Shown: in pieces, positions 1 through 8,884 of the stretch | How positions within the stretch are numbered: position 1 is the stretch's first letter | Layout of the letters: every line of letters begins with the position of its first letter | Source of the DNA: a virus | Reading direction: 5' to 3' (one strand) | DNA: 64,000 nucleotides | IMG/VR virus record: IMGVR_UViG_3300025137_005002 | Span: 1-64,000 of that record | The notes under the pieces: generated by a model | Seen by the model: only the letters and a program-made list of their open reading frames with translations | Database searches by the model: none | What the model was told of the DNA's origin: nothing | Position numbers and translations under genes: made by a program

Positions 1-345
1 ATTTATAGAGATTGGGAAAAGTATTCAAACAACTTTATGAGAATTAATCCTAATGATGTTGCATACACAGACGAAGTATATGGAATGGCAATTAGACTGC
101 TAGGTTGGAAAGATAAAGTAAGACCACCCAAAAGTTTTAGTTTTGTACATATGAAAAGTAAATGCCAAGGCTTGTTAGACTATACTGTTAGCGACACAGA
201 CTGGACTGACTATTTAGATGGACAATATAATGAAGAAGGTATGTGGATTAATAACTATTATCAAACAAAGCCAGTACATTATTGCGTTAAGTCTTGGTGT
301 ACAGACGAATTAATTAACACATTAGAAAAGCAGGCAGGAGTATAA
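1..345 (+). CDS. Hypothetical protein, 5' end outside window
   Basis: The reading frame is open from the first base, so the gene most likely starts upstream. An internal ATG at 37 is possible but has no clear ribosome binding site. At least 114 residues are visible, rich in Trp and Tyr, with a W-T-D-Y-L-D stretch and a C-terminal Cys pair (HYCVKSWC). It resembles no family I can name with confidence. It overlaps the next gene by TAATG, so the two are probably translationally coupled. Its place ahead of glycosyltransferase-like genes makes a glycan-related role possible but unproven. Confidence 0.6.
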   Translation: MYRDWEKYSNNFMRINPNDVAYTDEVYGMAIRLLGWKDKVRPPKSFSFVHMKSKCQGLLDYTVSDTDWTDYLDGQYNEEGMWINNYYQTKPVHYCVKSWCTDELINTLEKQAGV

Positions 346-911
346 TGTCCGACGTAGATTTAGATCAATTGATGCGAGACGCCTTTGGCTCTGCTAAACA
401 AGACCAAGAAGAACAAAAGTTTTACTTATGGTATAATGCGTTTGGCAAAATCTTAGGATTTTCTTCTGCTATGCAAGAAGAATTCAAAGATGAGTTGTAT
501 GCTTTTATTAGTAAAGAAAAATTTATAGAATTGCAAGATGTTAATCTAAATAATTTTATAGTAGACAAAGATAAAGACCCAGTAGAGCTTGTAGATATTA
601 GTTCCGACGGTGCTAGACAAAACTCTAAACTACATAAAATAGATCCTACATTATGGAACGATGACAGACTTATAACTTTAGTATTCGATAAACAAACAAG
701 AAATCTTAGAATTAAAGTTAAAAATCAATTACCAACAAAAAGAAGAATGTGGATAGTACCAAAAGGAAACTATATGATACCACTAGCCGACATTGAATTA
801 TTTGCAGGTATAGACGAAGACTATCACATAAAAGAGTATAAAGATATAACAAGTTGTGAAGTAATAACAGAAGCAGACTTAAATATCTTTGTTGCTTACA
901 AGGAAATATAA
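345..911 (+). CDS. Hypothetical protein (188 aa)
   Basis: Starts with ATG sharing its A with the upstream stop (TAATG). The protein is acidic at the N-terminus and has no signal peptide or membrane segment. The C-terminal half is beta-rich in appearance, with alternating hydrophobic residues around MWIVPKGNYMIPL. No catalytic motif is visible and I do not recognise the family. It is part of the same plus-strand operon as the glycosyltransferase-like genes that follow. Confidence 0.7.
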   Translation: MSDVDLDQLMRDAFGSAKQDQEEQKFYLWYNAFGKILGFSSAMQEEFKDELYAFISKEKFIELQDVNLNNFIVDKDKDPVELVDISSDGARQNSKLHKIDPTLWNDDRLITLVFDKQTRNLRIKVKNQLPTKRRMWIVPKGNYMIPLADIELFAGIDEDYHIKEYKDITSCEVITEADLNIFVAYKEI

Positions 912-912
912 T

Positions 913-1851
913 ATGAAAAAAACTTATCCAATTACAGACTTTGATGTAGTTTATATTAGTTACGACGAACCAAACGCAGAAAAGAATTGGGCAGACTTAT
1001 TAAGTAAGTGCCCGTGGGCAAAACGTGTGCAAGGCGTTAAAGGATTTGATGCGGCTCATAACAAAGCAGGTGAAATTAGTGAAACACATAGACTAGTTAC
1101 AGTAGACGGAGACAATACAGTACGAGAAGACTTCTTTAAACAAACTATTGAAATAGATGAAGAAGAACAAAAAGATTATATTTTTAGTTGGTGTGGACAC
1201 AATGTAATTAATAGTTTAGCATATGGCAACGGTGGACTTAAACTATGGCCCAAACATATTATTGAAAACATGAACAGTCATGAGAATGACGTAAGTGAAA
1301 ATGGAGCCCACAGTGTTGACTTCTGTTGGATGCATACTTACTTTCAGATGGCTGACACATTTAGTGACGTTGTAGTTAACGCAACTCCTGAACAAGCCTA
1401 CAGAGCAGGCTTTCGTGAAGGTGTTAAGATGAGTTTAGATAGAGGTGTACTACCTCCACGCAATAAGTTCTTAACACAAAATCATGTTAAAAACTTACAA
1501 CGTTTAAGTGTATGGTGTAGCATTGGTGCTGATGTTGAAAACGGAGATTGGGCAATACTAGGAGCCAGAGAAGCAGTAACACTTGTAAATTTAGACGAGT
1601 GGGAACATAGCAGAATTGCAGACTACGAATTTATGCAACCTTTTGTAAAAGGTAAATTAAAAGAGTATGCAGACCCTGTTACTAGAAAGTTAGCAACAGT
1701 AAAGTTTGGCGAAAGATTAACAAACGATTTGCATTTTAGAGTTGCTGATTTAGATGCACAAGGTAGTGTATGGTTTAAAAGTGTTTACCAAAATCCAAAG
1801 AGATTTGGTGTAATGATAACAGAGCAAGAAGCAGATAAGAAGAAAAAATAA
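913..1851 (+). CDS. Glycosyltransferase-like protein, paralogue 1
   Basis: 312 residues from ATG 913, which is preceded by AAGGAAA; an upstream in-frame TTG at 889 has no such site. The N-terminal block (YISYDEPNAEKNW, CPWAKRVQGVKGF, AHNKA) followed by VDGDN at about residue 63 looks like a GT-A nucleotide-sugar fold with a DxD-like metal site. The same blocks recur in the protein at 19915, so the two are paralogues; this copy has an extra C-terminal portion of about 90 residues ending in a Lys run. Assignment to a glycosyltransferase-like family is inferred from motif order. Donor and acceptor are unknown. Confidence 0.6.
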   Translation: MKKTYPITDFDVVYISYDEPNAEKNWADLLSKCPWAKRVQGVKGFDAAHNKAGEISETHRLVTVDGDNTVREDFFKQTIEIDEEEQKDYIFSWCGHNVINSLAYGNGGLKLWPKHIIENMNSHENDVSENGAHSVDFCWMHTYFQMADTFSDVVVNATPEQAYRAGFREGVKMSLDRGVLPPRNKFLTQNHVKNLQRLSVWCSIGADVENGDWAILGAREAVTLVNLDEWEHSRIADYEFMQPFVKGKLKEYADPVTRKLATVKFGERLTNDLHFRVADLDAQGSVWFKSVYQNPKRFGVMITEQEADKKKK

Positions 1852-2027
1852 TGGATAAAGATTTAGAAAAAGAATTAGAGATTATAAATTTAAAACTTAA
1901 AAATATCGAAACAAATCAAAAATTGTTGTTAGAGAAACTCGGTAAGCATATTGATTTTATTGATGAAACTTATGAAGGTTTGAGGAATCCTATACAAACG
2001 GCTAAAAGGTTTTTAGGTAGAAAGTAA
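1851..2027 (+). CDS. Small coiled-coil protein (58 aa)
   Basis: Starts at an ATG immediately after the stop of the glycosyltransferase-like gene and ends with TAATG shared with the next gene, so it fills the interval exactly. Residues 4-32 are a Leu/Ile/Lys/Glu heptad-like stretch typical of a short coiled coil, and the C-terminus is basic (KRFLGRK). No family recognised. The tight packing on both sides is the main evidence that it is a real gene. Confidence 0.6.
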   Translation: MDKDLEKELEIINLKLKNIETNQKLLLEKLGKHIDFIDETYEGLRNPIQTAKRFLGRK

Positions 2028-2497
2028 TGAAACTAATTGCACATAGAGGAAATACAACAGGACCAAATACTGAAAGAGAAAACAATCCTGAGTACTTGAT
2101 TCATGCAGTTGATAAAGGATACGACTGCGAAGTTGATGTGTGGGTAGTAAATACAATTAACAATATTCAAGAAGTTTGGCTAGGGCATGATGAGCCAACA
2201 TATCAAGTAACAAAACAATTTATAAGCAATCCGGCTTTTTGGAATCATGCAAAAAATTTAGAAGCATTACATTTTATGGTAGATAACAATATACATTGTT
2301 TCTGGCACGAAGGCGATGAACGAACATTAACAAGTAAAGGATACATTTGGACATATCCTTATAAACAAGTGACGAACAAAAGTGTAATTTGTTTGCAAAA
2401 AGAGGATGACACTGTCCCTAAGAACTGTTATGGTGTATGCTCGGACTGGGTTAGCAATTATGAAAATTCGTTTTTATCAAAACCTAAATGGAGTTAG
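2027..2497 (+). CDS. Glycerophosphodiester phosphodiesterase-like protein
   Basis: 156 residues, shorter than typical GDPD enzymes (about 240-350), so it is a minimal domain. It opens with LIAHRGN, the GDPD signature His-Arg-Gly, followed by CEVDVWV at about residues 36-42 (the Glu-x-Asp metal ligands) and GHDEPT at about residue 54 (the second catalytic His). These three blocks in this order support a TIM-barrel phosphodiesterase fold acting on glycerophosphodiesters or a similar phosphodiester. The gene sits among surface-glycan-type genes. Loss of the C-terminal barrel strands makes activity uncertain. Confidence 0.75.
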   Translation: MKLIAHRGNTTGPNTERENNPEYLIHAVDKGYDCEVDVWVVNTINNIQEVWLGHDEPTYQVTKQFISNPAFWNHAKNLEALHFMVDNNIHCFWHEGDERTLTSKGYIWTYPYKQVTNKSVICLQKEDDTVPKNCYGVCSDWVSNYENSFLSKPKWS

Positions 2498-2708
2498 ATG
2501 GGTAGGCTTTGTTCTAGCCATGCTGAGTGCATTTTTATTATCAGGTGGTGACCCAAATGTACAATGGATGGGCTGGGGAATAGCCTGTATTAGTTGTAGT
2601 ATTTGGTTATATATGGGATATAGAGATCAAGATATTCCTAGAGCATTAATGGAACTTATGTATCTAGTATTAGCAATACGTGGAGTTTGGAACTGGGTAG
2701 GATTTTAA
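2460..2708 (+). CDS. Small membrane protein with two to three TM segments
   Basis: 82 residues from ATG 2460, overlapping the end of the GDPD-like gene; a later in-frame ATG at 2520 is an alternative start. Hydrophobic stretches cover roughly residues 12-28 (VGFVLAMLSAFLL), 37-52 and 63-80. The pattern of a hydrophobic segment, then YMGY, then another hydrophobic segment resembles the small membrane protein at 21761, so the two may be distant paralogues. Function unknown. Confidence 0.6.
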   Translation: MKIRFYQNLNGVRWVGFVLAMLSAFLLSGGDPNVQWMGWGIACISCSIWLYMGYRDQDIPRALMELMYLVLAIRGVWNWVGF

Positions 2709-2709
2709 T

Positions 2710-3447
2710 ATGAAAATAGCAATTTGTTTAAGCGGACAATTAAGACAAAGTTGGCGTAAGTGTTTACCAACTTGGAATAAAATATTTAGTGAACACGAAG
2801 TACATTACTTTGGACATACATGGACAACAAGAAGTGCTCCTAACTTTGTTAAAGTAACAAAAGGTATTGATGACATTGAAACTATTGATAGGAATGAGAT
2901 ACAAGAACTTCGTAGAGAACTTAATGGTATGGAATTAATTGTACAAGAACAAATACAATTTAAGGCTGGACTTAATCAAGCACTACATGATGTAAACTAT
3001 CAAAGTCAGTTCTATGGTGTAATGGTTGCTTCACACTTAAAGAAGAAATACGAAATAGAAAACAATAGTAACTTTGACCTAGTTGTTAGATTACGTTGGG
3101 ACACTATGTTTGACGAAGATTGGCAAGTGCCTGAACCTAAAAAAGATACGTTACAAGTTATACATTTAGGATTTGAAGAAGGCAATCATAGAAGTAGATG
3201 TGGAGATTTATATTGGCAAGGACCTACAGATGTATATGATATTGCTTGTGATTTTTACAGTCATTTTCATAGACATCCTATAGAGTTTTTTGAAATGCCA
3301 GAGAAGTTACACTACGGACCAGAACACGTTTTTATGTATTATTTAAAAGAATGTAATTTAAATTTAGAACAAATATTTCCACCAATTAAATTAGTAAGAC
3401 CAAAAGCAGAACATATGACAGGAGGAGGTGATTATGAAACTCTCTAA
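2710..3447 (+). CDS. Glycosyltransferase-like protein, IAICLSGQLR family, copy 1
   Basis: 245 residues opening with IAICLSGQLRQ, then HTWTTR near residue 38 and LVVRLRWDTMFD at about 118-129. The next gene shares these blocks (IAICFSGELRT, HTWTT, KVIKCRYDM), which makes the two tandem paralogues. The opening beta strand with SG[QE]LR and the later R-x-D resemble small nucleotide-sugar glycosyltransferases found in surface polysaccharide loci and in marine phages. Specificity cannot be read. No signal peptide, so it is expected in the cytoplasm. Confidence 0.6.
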   Translation: MKIAICLSGQLRQSWRKCLPTWNKIFSEHEVHYFGHTWTTRSAPNFVKVTKGIDDIETIDRNEIQELRRELNGMELIVQEQIQFKAGLNQALHDVNYQSQFYGVMVASHLKKKYEIENNSNFDLVVRLRWDTMFDEDWQVPEPKKDTLQVIHLGFEEGNHRSRCGDLYWQGPTDVYDIACDFYSHFHRHPIEFFEMPEKLHYGPEHVFMYYLKECNLNLEQIFPPIKLVRPKAEHMTGGGDYETL

Positions 3448-4186
3448 TAATATTGCAATATGTTTTAGTGGAGAACTTAGAACTTTCAAAGTTGCTATGC
3501 CACGTTTAATGGATTACTTTAGAGACACACCTGCAGACATTTATTGTCATACATGGACAACATCAGGTGATAAGTTACATAAACTAAATGACTATAAACT
3601 ATTAGAAGACATTATTGATAATAGTGTTCATCATTTAGTTAAATTAGATTATCAAACATCTATTAATCATTCAGGCCCATTTGGTAATATGCTTTACAGT
3701 ATACAAAAAGCAAACTTTATGAAACGTGAATTTGAAGTAAAGAACAATTTTAGATATGACAAAGTTATTAAATGTAGATATGATATGTTAACACCTGATG
3801 GAAAAACATTTGGTATTAGAGATATAGAAGACAGAACAATTTACTATAGTATTGGTAATAGAGGATTAGTGCCTAATGACTTTGGTAAGCACGGATTAAG
3901 TGATATTATATTTTGGGGAGATAGTCCTAGTATGGATATTGCTTGTGATACATATCGTTATTATAATTGGGAAACTTATCCATTAGCACTAAAACTGCAA
4001 GGCGGTTATACTACAGATCCAGGAGATAGTATGTTAAGTCCTGGAACATTAATATACCAACAAGCACAAAAAAGAAATATTAAAATGACGCAAATTGTTC
4101 CACAGTTAATGGAAACACTTTGGAGAACTAGTGTAGAAGATTTAGATCCAAGCACACAATTTAACGACATAAAGGCGGCGTATTAA
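3434..4186 (+). CDS. Glycosyltransferase-like protein, IAICFSGELR family, copy 2
   Basis: ATG 3434 is chosen over the in-frame GTG at 3428 because GGAGGAGG lies just upstream at normal spacing. The 250-residue protein repeats the block order of the preceding gene: ICFSGELRT, HTWTTSG, KVIKCRYDMLTPDG. It overlaps that gene by 14 bases. The pair looks like a tandem duplication followed by divergence, perhaps to add successive sugars; this is inference. Confidence 0.6.
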   Translation: MKLSNNIAICFSGELRTFKVAMPRLMDYFRDTPADIYCHTWTTSGDKLHKLNDYKLLEDIIDNSVHHLVKLDYQTSINHSGPFGNMLYSIQKANFMKREFEVKNNFRYDKVIKCRYDMLTPDGKTFGIRDIEDRTIYYSIGNRGLVPNDFGKHGLSDIIFWGDSPSMDIACDTYRYYNWETYPLALKLQGGYTTDPGDSMLSPGTLIYQQAQKRNIKMTQIVPQLMETLWRTSVEDLDPSTQFNDIKAAY

Positions 4187-5058
4187 TGCACTTAATGGTA
4201 ACAGGAGATAGTTGGACTTTCGGAAGTGAGATTAAAGATCCTGCTTTACCGGATACAGTAAGTGATTGGGATCCAGAGAATAACGAATATCGTATTCCTA
4301 AAATATGGCCCACGATGTTGAAAGATATGATTAAGGCAGATGACCTTACTAACATATCTTATCCAGCCGCAAGTAATGATAGAATTGTAAGAACAACATT
4401 AAGTTGGATTACTGAAAACTATATTAAGCCTGGTATAGACTGTGAGAACAATTTGTTTGTCATAGTTGGCTTAACAAGTCCTGAACGTAAGGACTTTTAC
4501 TATAAGGATCCTGTAGACGAACGCAACGGCGCTGGCTGGACTACTATATGGCCCAATCAAACTAACCATCCGTATATGCAAAGAGGTATGCAACCCTTCT
4601 TTGATAACTACAGAATGTACTTATGGAATAAAGAAGAGTATGTTAATCGATATGTACAACAAGTAATTACATTAGAAAATTTCTTTAAAGTGCATAAGAT
4701 TAACTACTTGTTCTTTCAAGCATTTTATAATGTAGATGAAACACAAATATCACAGTGGCAAGATAAAAACTATGTTAACAGTGAAACAGAAAAGATGACT
4801 GTAGGTAATGCTGACCCGCGTTGGAACTTTCATTACAATGGACAAAACGACGGATGGCTATGGGATCAAGTAGACAGTAAAAGATTTTATGGTAAAGAAC
4901 AAGCACCACATAGTTTCCATAGTTACATTACTAATCAAGACAAAACAGAACATAACACAGAAGTTATTACAGGTATGCACCCAAACAAATATGGACATAT
5001 GTTATGGGCAAGAGAACTAAACAAATTTATTAGAGAAAATAAACTATGCGAAATTTAA
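4186..5058 (+). CDS. SGNH/GDSL hydrolase-like protein 1
   Basis: 290 residues. TGDSWTFGSE at residues 6-15 is the block I GDSx(L/W) signature with the nucleophile Ser, followed by NDRIVRTT near residue 64 (the Asn block) and a terminal MHPNKYGHMLWA that supplies the His of the D-x-x-H block. Family members hydrolyse or transfer acyl groups on sugars and lipids. It is one of five related genes in this stretch. No signal peptide is present, so the enzyme probably acts in the host cytoplasm or as a virion component. Confidence 0.75.
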   Translation: MHLMVTGDSWTFGSEIKDPALPDTVSDWDPENNEYRIPKIWPTMLKDMIKADDLTNISYPAASNDRIVRTTLSWITENYIKPGIDCENNLFVIVGLTSPERKDFYYKDPVDERNGAGWTTIWPNQTNHPYMQRGMQPFFDNYRMYLWNKEEYVNRYVQQVITLENFFKVHKINYLFFQAFYNVDETQISQWQDKNYVNSETEKMTVGNADPRWNFHYNGQNDGWLWDQVDSKRFYGKEQAPHSFHSYITNQDKTEHNTEVITGMHPNKYGHMLWARELNKFIRENKLCEI

Positions 5059-5834
5059 TTATAACGTGTGGAGATAGTTTTAGTAACGGCAGTGGATTAC
5101 CTGACTATGATTGTTTTGAAAAAAGTTTCGGTGGACTAACTGCTGAATATAAAAACGTAGAACAAAAAGTATTAGGTAGATCAGGATGTTGTAACTTTAC
5201 TATTTGGTTACAAGTTAAACACGCAGTTGAAAGAATGACAGTAGGCAACTACAAACCTTTTGTTCTTATTAGTATGACAAATGCGGCAAGAGTAGTTTGG
5301 TTCAAACCTGGACAAGATAAACCAATGGGAACAGAACCTACAATACAACATTTAAATTATGAAGACTATCCACCTTATAACAAATATACACCAGCAGAGC
5401 ACAGAAGACCTATTCCTATTACAACTGATAATAGTATGCAAAGTGAAACACTACAAAACTTAGATAGTTACTTTGATAGAGATGTTAAGGCTCGTTGGGC
5501 ACAGTTTGACAGACACGAACCAGAAGCACGTTTAAGAGTATTACAGAATTGGGTAGCAGACTTTTTCTCATTTGATATTAAGAATGAGTATGACACTGGT
5601 ATATTAACGGCGGCACACTTGCTAATGAAAACAAATAATATACCACACGTTTTTATGGGACACCAGCCAGACTTCGAAAGACTGCTACCTAAAGTAAATT
5701 ACGCAAATATTGATTGGGGTTATTACAGTAGAGAGTATCCGGATACAAGAAACACAGGACATTGTAATTACGAAGGACATAAACAAGTGTTTGAAATTCT
5801 TAAACCAAAAGTAGACGAGCAATGGCATCTTTAG
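5046..5834 (+). CDS. SGNH/GDSL hydrolase-like protein 2
   Basis: 262 residues opening with LIITCGDSFSNGSG, placing the nucleophile Ser at residue 10. The C-terminus NTGHCNYEGHKQVFE carries the His block, although the classical Asp-x-x-His is altered to H-C-N-Y-E-G-H. It overlaps its upstream paralogue by 13 bases. It has diverged strongly from the GDSW-type copies outside the motifs, which suggests a separate specificity rather than recent duplication. Confidence 0.65.
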   Translation: MRNLIITCGDSFSNGSGLPDYDCFEKSFGGLTAEYKNVEQKVLGRSGCCNFTIWLQVKHAVERMTVGNYKPFVLISMTNAARVVWFKPGQDKPMGTEPTIQHLNYEDYPPYNKYTPAEHRRPIPITTDNSMQSETLQNLDSYFDRDVKARWAQFDRHEPEARLRVLQNWVADFFSFDIKNEYDTGILTAAHLLMKTNNIPHVFMGHQPDFERLLPKVNYANIDWGYYSREYPDTRNTGHCNYEGHKQVFEILKPKVDEQWHL

Positions 5835-6583
5835 TATATAAAGCAGATTATCCACAACTAGTAGAACCATCAGTTGCCGCGTCAACTTTAAAATGGCATG
5901 GCAGTGATAAAGAAGAATTTTACAAAAAGAATAGTAAGTTCTTTTCTAACTGGCGTTGGAAAGATATAAACATTGAATACAAGTTTAACTGGTTAGGATA
6001 TCGTACAAAGGAAATACCAGAACTGGACAAAGACTTTTTACTAACATTTGGTTGTAGTTTTACAGAAGGAATTGGAATACCTAATTTTATGACATGGCCC
6101 AATAAACTTGCAGGCTTATTAAACTTAGATGTTTATAATGCAGGTAAAGGTGGATCTGGTTTAGACATTTGTTATTACAATGCATTACTTTGGAAACAAA
6201 ATAAATTACCTTTACCAAAACAAGTTGTAATACAATTACCCGAGCCAGAAAGAAAAAGTTGGGGAACATATGTTAACAATGATATTAGTTTAGATGTTAG
6301 CAATGGCAAAGAAGATGATTGGTGGAAACATTATATAACTTCCGATGGCGAAATGCATATGAATAATATTGCGTGGTATCTAGGGTTTAATAATGTATGG
6401 CAATCGCTAGGCGTACCTGTTTTAAATATTACATGGTCACCTTATAAACATTTAGAAAATTTAGAATTTAAATTGCATTACGCAAACGTAAAAAACGATT
6501 CAACTTTACTAGCAAGAGATAATATGCATAGTGGTCCAGAGTGGCATATAAATATTGCTAATAGATGTAAGGAACTATTATGA
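5822..6583 (+). CDS. SGNH/GDSL hydrolase-like protein 3 with N-terminal extension
   Basis: 253 residues. The GDS block appears only near residue 75 as LTFGCSFTEGIG, with Asp replaced by Cys before the nucleophile Ser, after an N-terminal extension of about 70 residues absent from the neighbours. NAGKGGSG near residue 104 is the Gly block, and DNMHSGPEWH at the end is the catalytic Asp-x-x-His. The G-C-S variant occurs elsewhere in SGNH proteins. It is linked to both neighbours by short overlaps. Confidence 0.65.
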   Translation: MASLVYKADYPQLVEPSVAASTLKWHGSDKEEFYKKNSKFFSNWRWKDINIEYKFNWLGYRTKEIPELDKDFLLTFGCSFTEGIGIPNFMTWPNKLAGLLNLDVYNAGKGGSGLDICYYNALLWKQNKLPLPKQVVIQLPEPERKSWGTYVNNDISLDVSNGKEDDWWKHYITSDGEMHMNNIAWYLGFNNVWQSLGVPVLNITWSPYKHLENLEFKLHYANVKNDSTLLARDNMHSGPEWHINIANRCKELL

Positions 6584-7317
6584 TAAAAACTTTGTATGCT
6601 AATGGAGATAGTTGGACATTCGGACAAGAACTTCGAGATGGCACCACTGACGATTTAGATTATAAATTTTATAACTCATGGCCCTGGCACGTTGCTCAAG
6701 GTTTGAATATACCTCAAGTAGTTAATGAAGGATTAGGTGGCGGAAGTAACGATAGAATATTTCGTAAAACTATAGACTACATTAGAAATTACAAAGGTAA
6801 ACCAAGTGAACTACAAGTAATAGTTGCTTGGACAACATATGAAAGAATTGAGATGCCTGTTGGTGTTAAGAGAAAACACGACAATGGCTACACAGAATGG
6901 GAAGAAGTTAACAATGAGTATATTAGTATACTGTTAAACAACCCACATTTAAATTTAACAAATGATGAAGACTTAGATAGATTACTGCCAGAATATCATA
7001 AGATTCGTACTATGCTGAACAGTAGTAAGGTAAATAGTTATAAGTTCTTTAACTTACAATGGTTGTTAAAACAAGTATGTGATAACTTAAACGTTAACTT
7101 ATTACAGATATATGCGTTAGACAATCCCGAATTTGTAGTAGGTAGACCCGAAGCAAATCAAGAATGGCTGGATGCAATATCCCCATACCCAGTTAGTTTA
7201 ACTAGACAACTAATGGAATACGAACACCTTAAACCCGTAAGGGCTCCCGGAAGACACCCTAATGAATTAGGACACAAAGAATTAGCAAAAACTATTGTTG
7301 CTCACTTGCAACAGTAA
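6580..7317 (+). CDS. SGNH/GDSL hydrolase-like protein 4
   Basis: 245 residues beginning LYANGDSWTFGQEL (nucleophile Ser about residue 11), then LGGGSNDRIFRKT near residue 50 (Gly and Asn blocks) and GRHPNELGHKELA near the C-terminus (His block). It shares NGDSW and the NDRI/SRIA-RKTI-like block with copies 1 and 5, forming the closest sub-group. It starts with ATGA at the upstream stop. A sugar O-acylesterase or acyltransferase role fits the surrounding glycan genes but is an inference. Confidence 0.75.
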   Translation: MIKTLYANGDSWTFGQELRDGTTDDLDYKFYNSWPWHVAQGLNIPQVVNEGLGGGSNDRIFRKTIDYIRNYKGKPSELQVIVAWTTYERIEMPVGVKRKHDNGYTEWEEVNNEYISILLNNPHLNLTNDEDLDRLLPEYHKIRTMLNSSKVNSYKFFNLQWLLKQVCDNLNVNLLQIYALDNPEFVVGRPEANQEWLDAISPYPVSLTRQLMEYEHLKPVRAPGRHPNELGHKELAKTIVAHLQQ

Positions 7318-7336
7318 ACAATATGGAACTCATAAA

Positions 7337-7459
7337 ATGTATATACTAAAAAAAATTAAACGTTGGTTTGGTGACATAGTTTATCGAATTAAACTTGAAC
7401 GTGCTTATCGTAAAAAACTAAAAGAGATTAAGAAAAAAGATCCGTACATATACAAGTAG
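7337..7459 (+). CDS. Small basic protein (40 aa)
   Basis: Begins at ATG 7337 and fills most of the gap between SGNH copy 4 and the nucleotidyltransferase. The peptide is highly basic (IKRWFGDIVYRIK, RKKLKEIKKKD) and amphipathic, with no Cys. It may be a nucleic-acid- or membrane-binding peptide, but no family is recognised. Existence rests only on position, an intact frame and Lys-rich composition like other small proteins here. Confidence 0.4.
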   Translation: MYILKKIKRWFGDIVYRIKLERAYRKKLKEIKKKDPYIYK

Positions 7460-7466
7460 GCAAGTA

Positions 7467-8192
7467 ATGAATATTATAATCGGAATGGCAGGAGCCGGCA
7501 GTAGATTTACAGAAGCCGGATACAACACAGTACCTAAACCTTTAGTAAGGGTTGGAGGCACAACAATGATTCAATCAGCAGTAGAGAGTTTGGACATTGA
7601 TGGAAAATATACCTTTGTTGTACGACAAGATCATATGACCGATTATCCTTGGCTCGAGCATCATTTAAAAAGTTTCGCAGACACTGTTAACATTGTTACA
7701 CTTGACCATGTTACAGAAGGAGCCGCTTGTAGTTTATTACAAGCAAAAGAATTTATAAACAACGACGAACCATTGATTAGTATCAATAGTGACCAAGTGT
7801 TACATTGGGATAGTTCAATGTTCTTAGAAAAATGCAAACTCGAGCCCCACGTGAGTTGGGTAATGACCTACCCGCATAATCATAACAAACATAGTTTTGT
7901 TAAGGTTAACGACGAAGGGCAAATAACACAAGCGGCAGAGAAAGTTATGATTAGTAACAAGGCTACTGTTGGCTTATATCATTGGAGTAAAGGAAGTTTG
8001 TTTGTTGAAGGTGCAGAACAAATGATTGCAAATAACGATAGACATAATAACGAATTCTATCTAGCACCAATTTATAATTATACAATTAAAAATAATATTG
8101 TTAAACCATATGAAGTACACGCAAGAAATTTTAGCCCTGTTGGTACTCCAGAAGATTTATCTAACTATCACAACAAGTGGTGGCGTGGATGA
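7467..8192 (+). CDS. Sugar-phosphate nucleotidyltransferase-like protein
   Basis: 241 residues with the nucleotidyltransferase opening IIIGMAGAGSRFTEAG (residues 3-18), PKPLVRVGG at about 24-32 with the conserved Lys-Pro, and SINSDQVLHW near residue 108 carrying the metal-binding Asp. The family activates sugar 1-phosphates to NDP-sugars. The G-A-G-S-R variant of the GxGTR loop fits the hexose-1-phosphate group, including capsule-type members. With the phosphomannomutase-type and UDP-sugar dehydrogenase genes it suggests local NDP-sugar supply. Sugar identity unknown. Confidence 0.75.
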   Translation: MNIIIGMAGAGSRFTEAGYNTVPKPLVRVGGTTMIQSAVESLDIDGKYTFVVRQDHMTDYPWLEHHLKSFADTVNIVTLDHVTEGAACSLLQAKEFINNDEPLISINSDQVLHWDSSMFLEKCKLEPHVSWVMTYPHNHNKHSFVKVNDEGQITQAAEKVMISNKATVGLYHWSKGSLFVEGAEQMIANNDRHNNEFYLAPIYNYTIKNNIVKPYEVHARNFSPVGTPEDLSNYHNKWWRG

Positions 8193-8884
8193 TTAAATGC
8201 TTGTATGCAAACGGTGACAGTTGGACTGAAGGAGATGAATTAGGTTTACCTTACAGTGACAATACACCAACATACAGACTTAGAAACAGTTGGCCCAAAC
8301 TACTTGCAGATAAGTTGACTATACCTGCGGTTGTAAACGAAGCAATTAGAGGAAGTAGTGGAAGTAGAATAGCAAGGCGTACAATACGTTTCATGCGTGA
8401 GTGGTGCAATAAACGACATGGTGCAGAGTTACTTGTTGTTGTTTGTTGGACTACATTTGAACGTGATGAGTTGCCAGTGGATTGGAACGGAGCAAAGTAT
8501 ATTCCTTACCACAATGTATGTTATAATATTCCTGGACATATACCAGGAGACGATAAAAAGAATTTAGACCCTATGTTAGTTGAAACAATTAATAAGATGC
8601 ATAAACCTTATACAACAACACTAGGAACAGAAAGTAGAAAACAAATGCAGTTTGAACGTATGTGGAACCTACAACAGATTGCAAAAAGTTTAAACGTAAA
8701 ATTAATTCAAACGTTTGCACTTGATCAACCAGACAGTGAATGGCTTAAAGATGTTAATTATATTACACCAAGTTTTATTGACATGACAAAGAGTCAAGGC
8801 TGGGCTTGTGGAGAAGGCGGACACACATTAGAAGAAGGGCACAAAGGATGGGCAAACTATCTGTATCAAACGATAAGTGGCTAG
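8189..8884 (+). CDS. SGNH/GDSL hydrolase-like protein 5
   Basis: ATG 8189 overlaps the previous stop as ATGA and is preferred over the in-frame GTG at 8177. 231 residues: LYANGDSWTEGDE (Ser about residue 9), then RGSSGSRIARRTIRF near 52-66 matching the block of copy 4, and GGHTLEEGHKGW at the end. The catalytic Asp-x-x-His is degenerate here (E-G-G-H). It is separated from the other four copies by the nucleotidyltransferase, so the duplication is older than, or was interrupted by, that insertion. Confidence 0.7.
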   Translation: MIKCLYANGDSWTEGDELGLPYSDNTPTYRLRNSWPKLLADKLTIPAVVNEAIRGSSGSRIARRTIRFMREWCNKRHGAELLVVVCWTTFERDELPVDWNGAKYIPYHNVCYNIPGHIPGDDKKNLDPMLVETINKMHKPYTTTLGTESRKQMQFERMWNLQQIAKSLNVKLIQTFALDQPDSEWLKDVNYITPSFIDMTKSQGWACGEGGHTLEEGHKGWANYLYQTISG

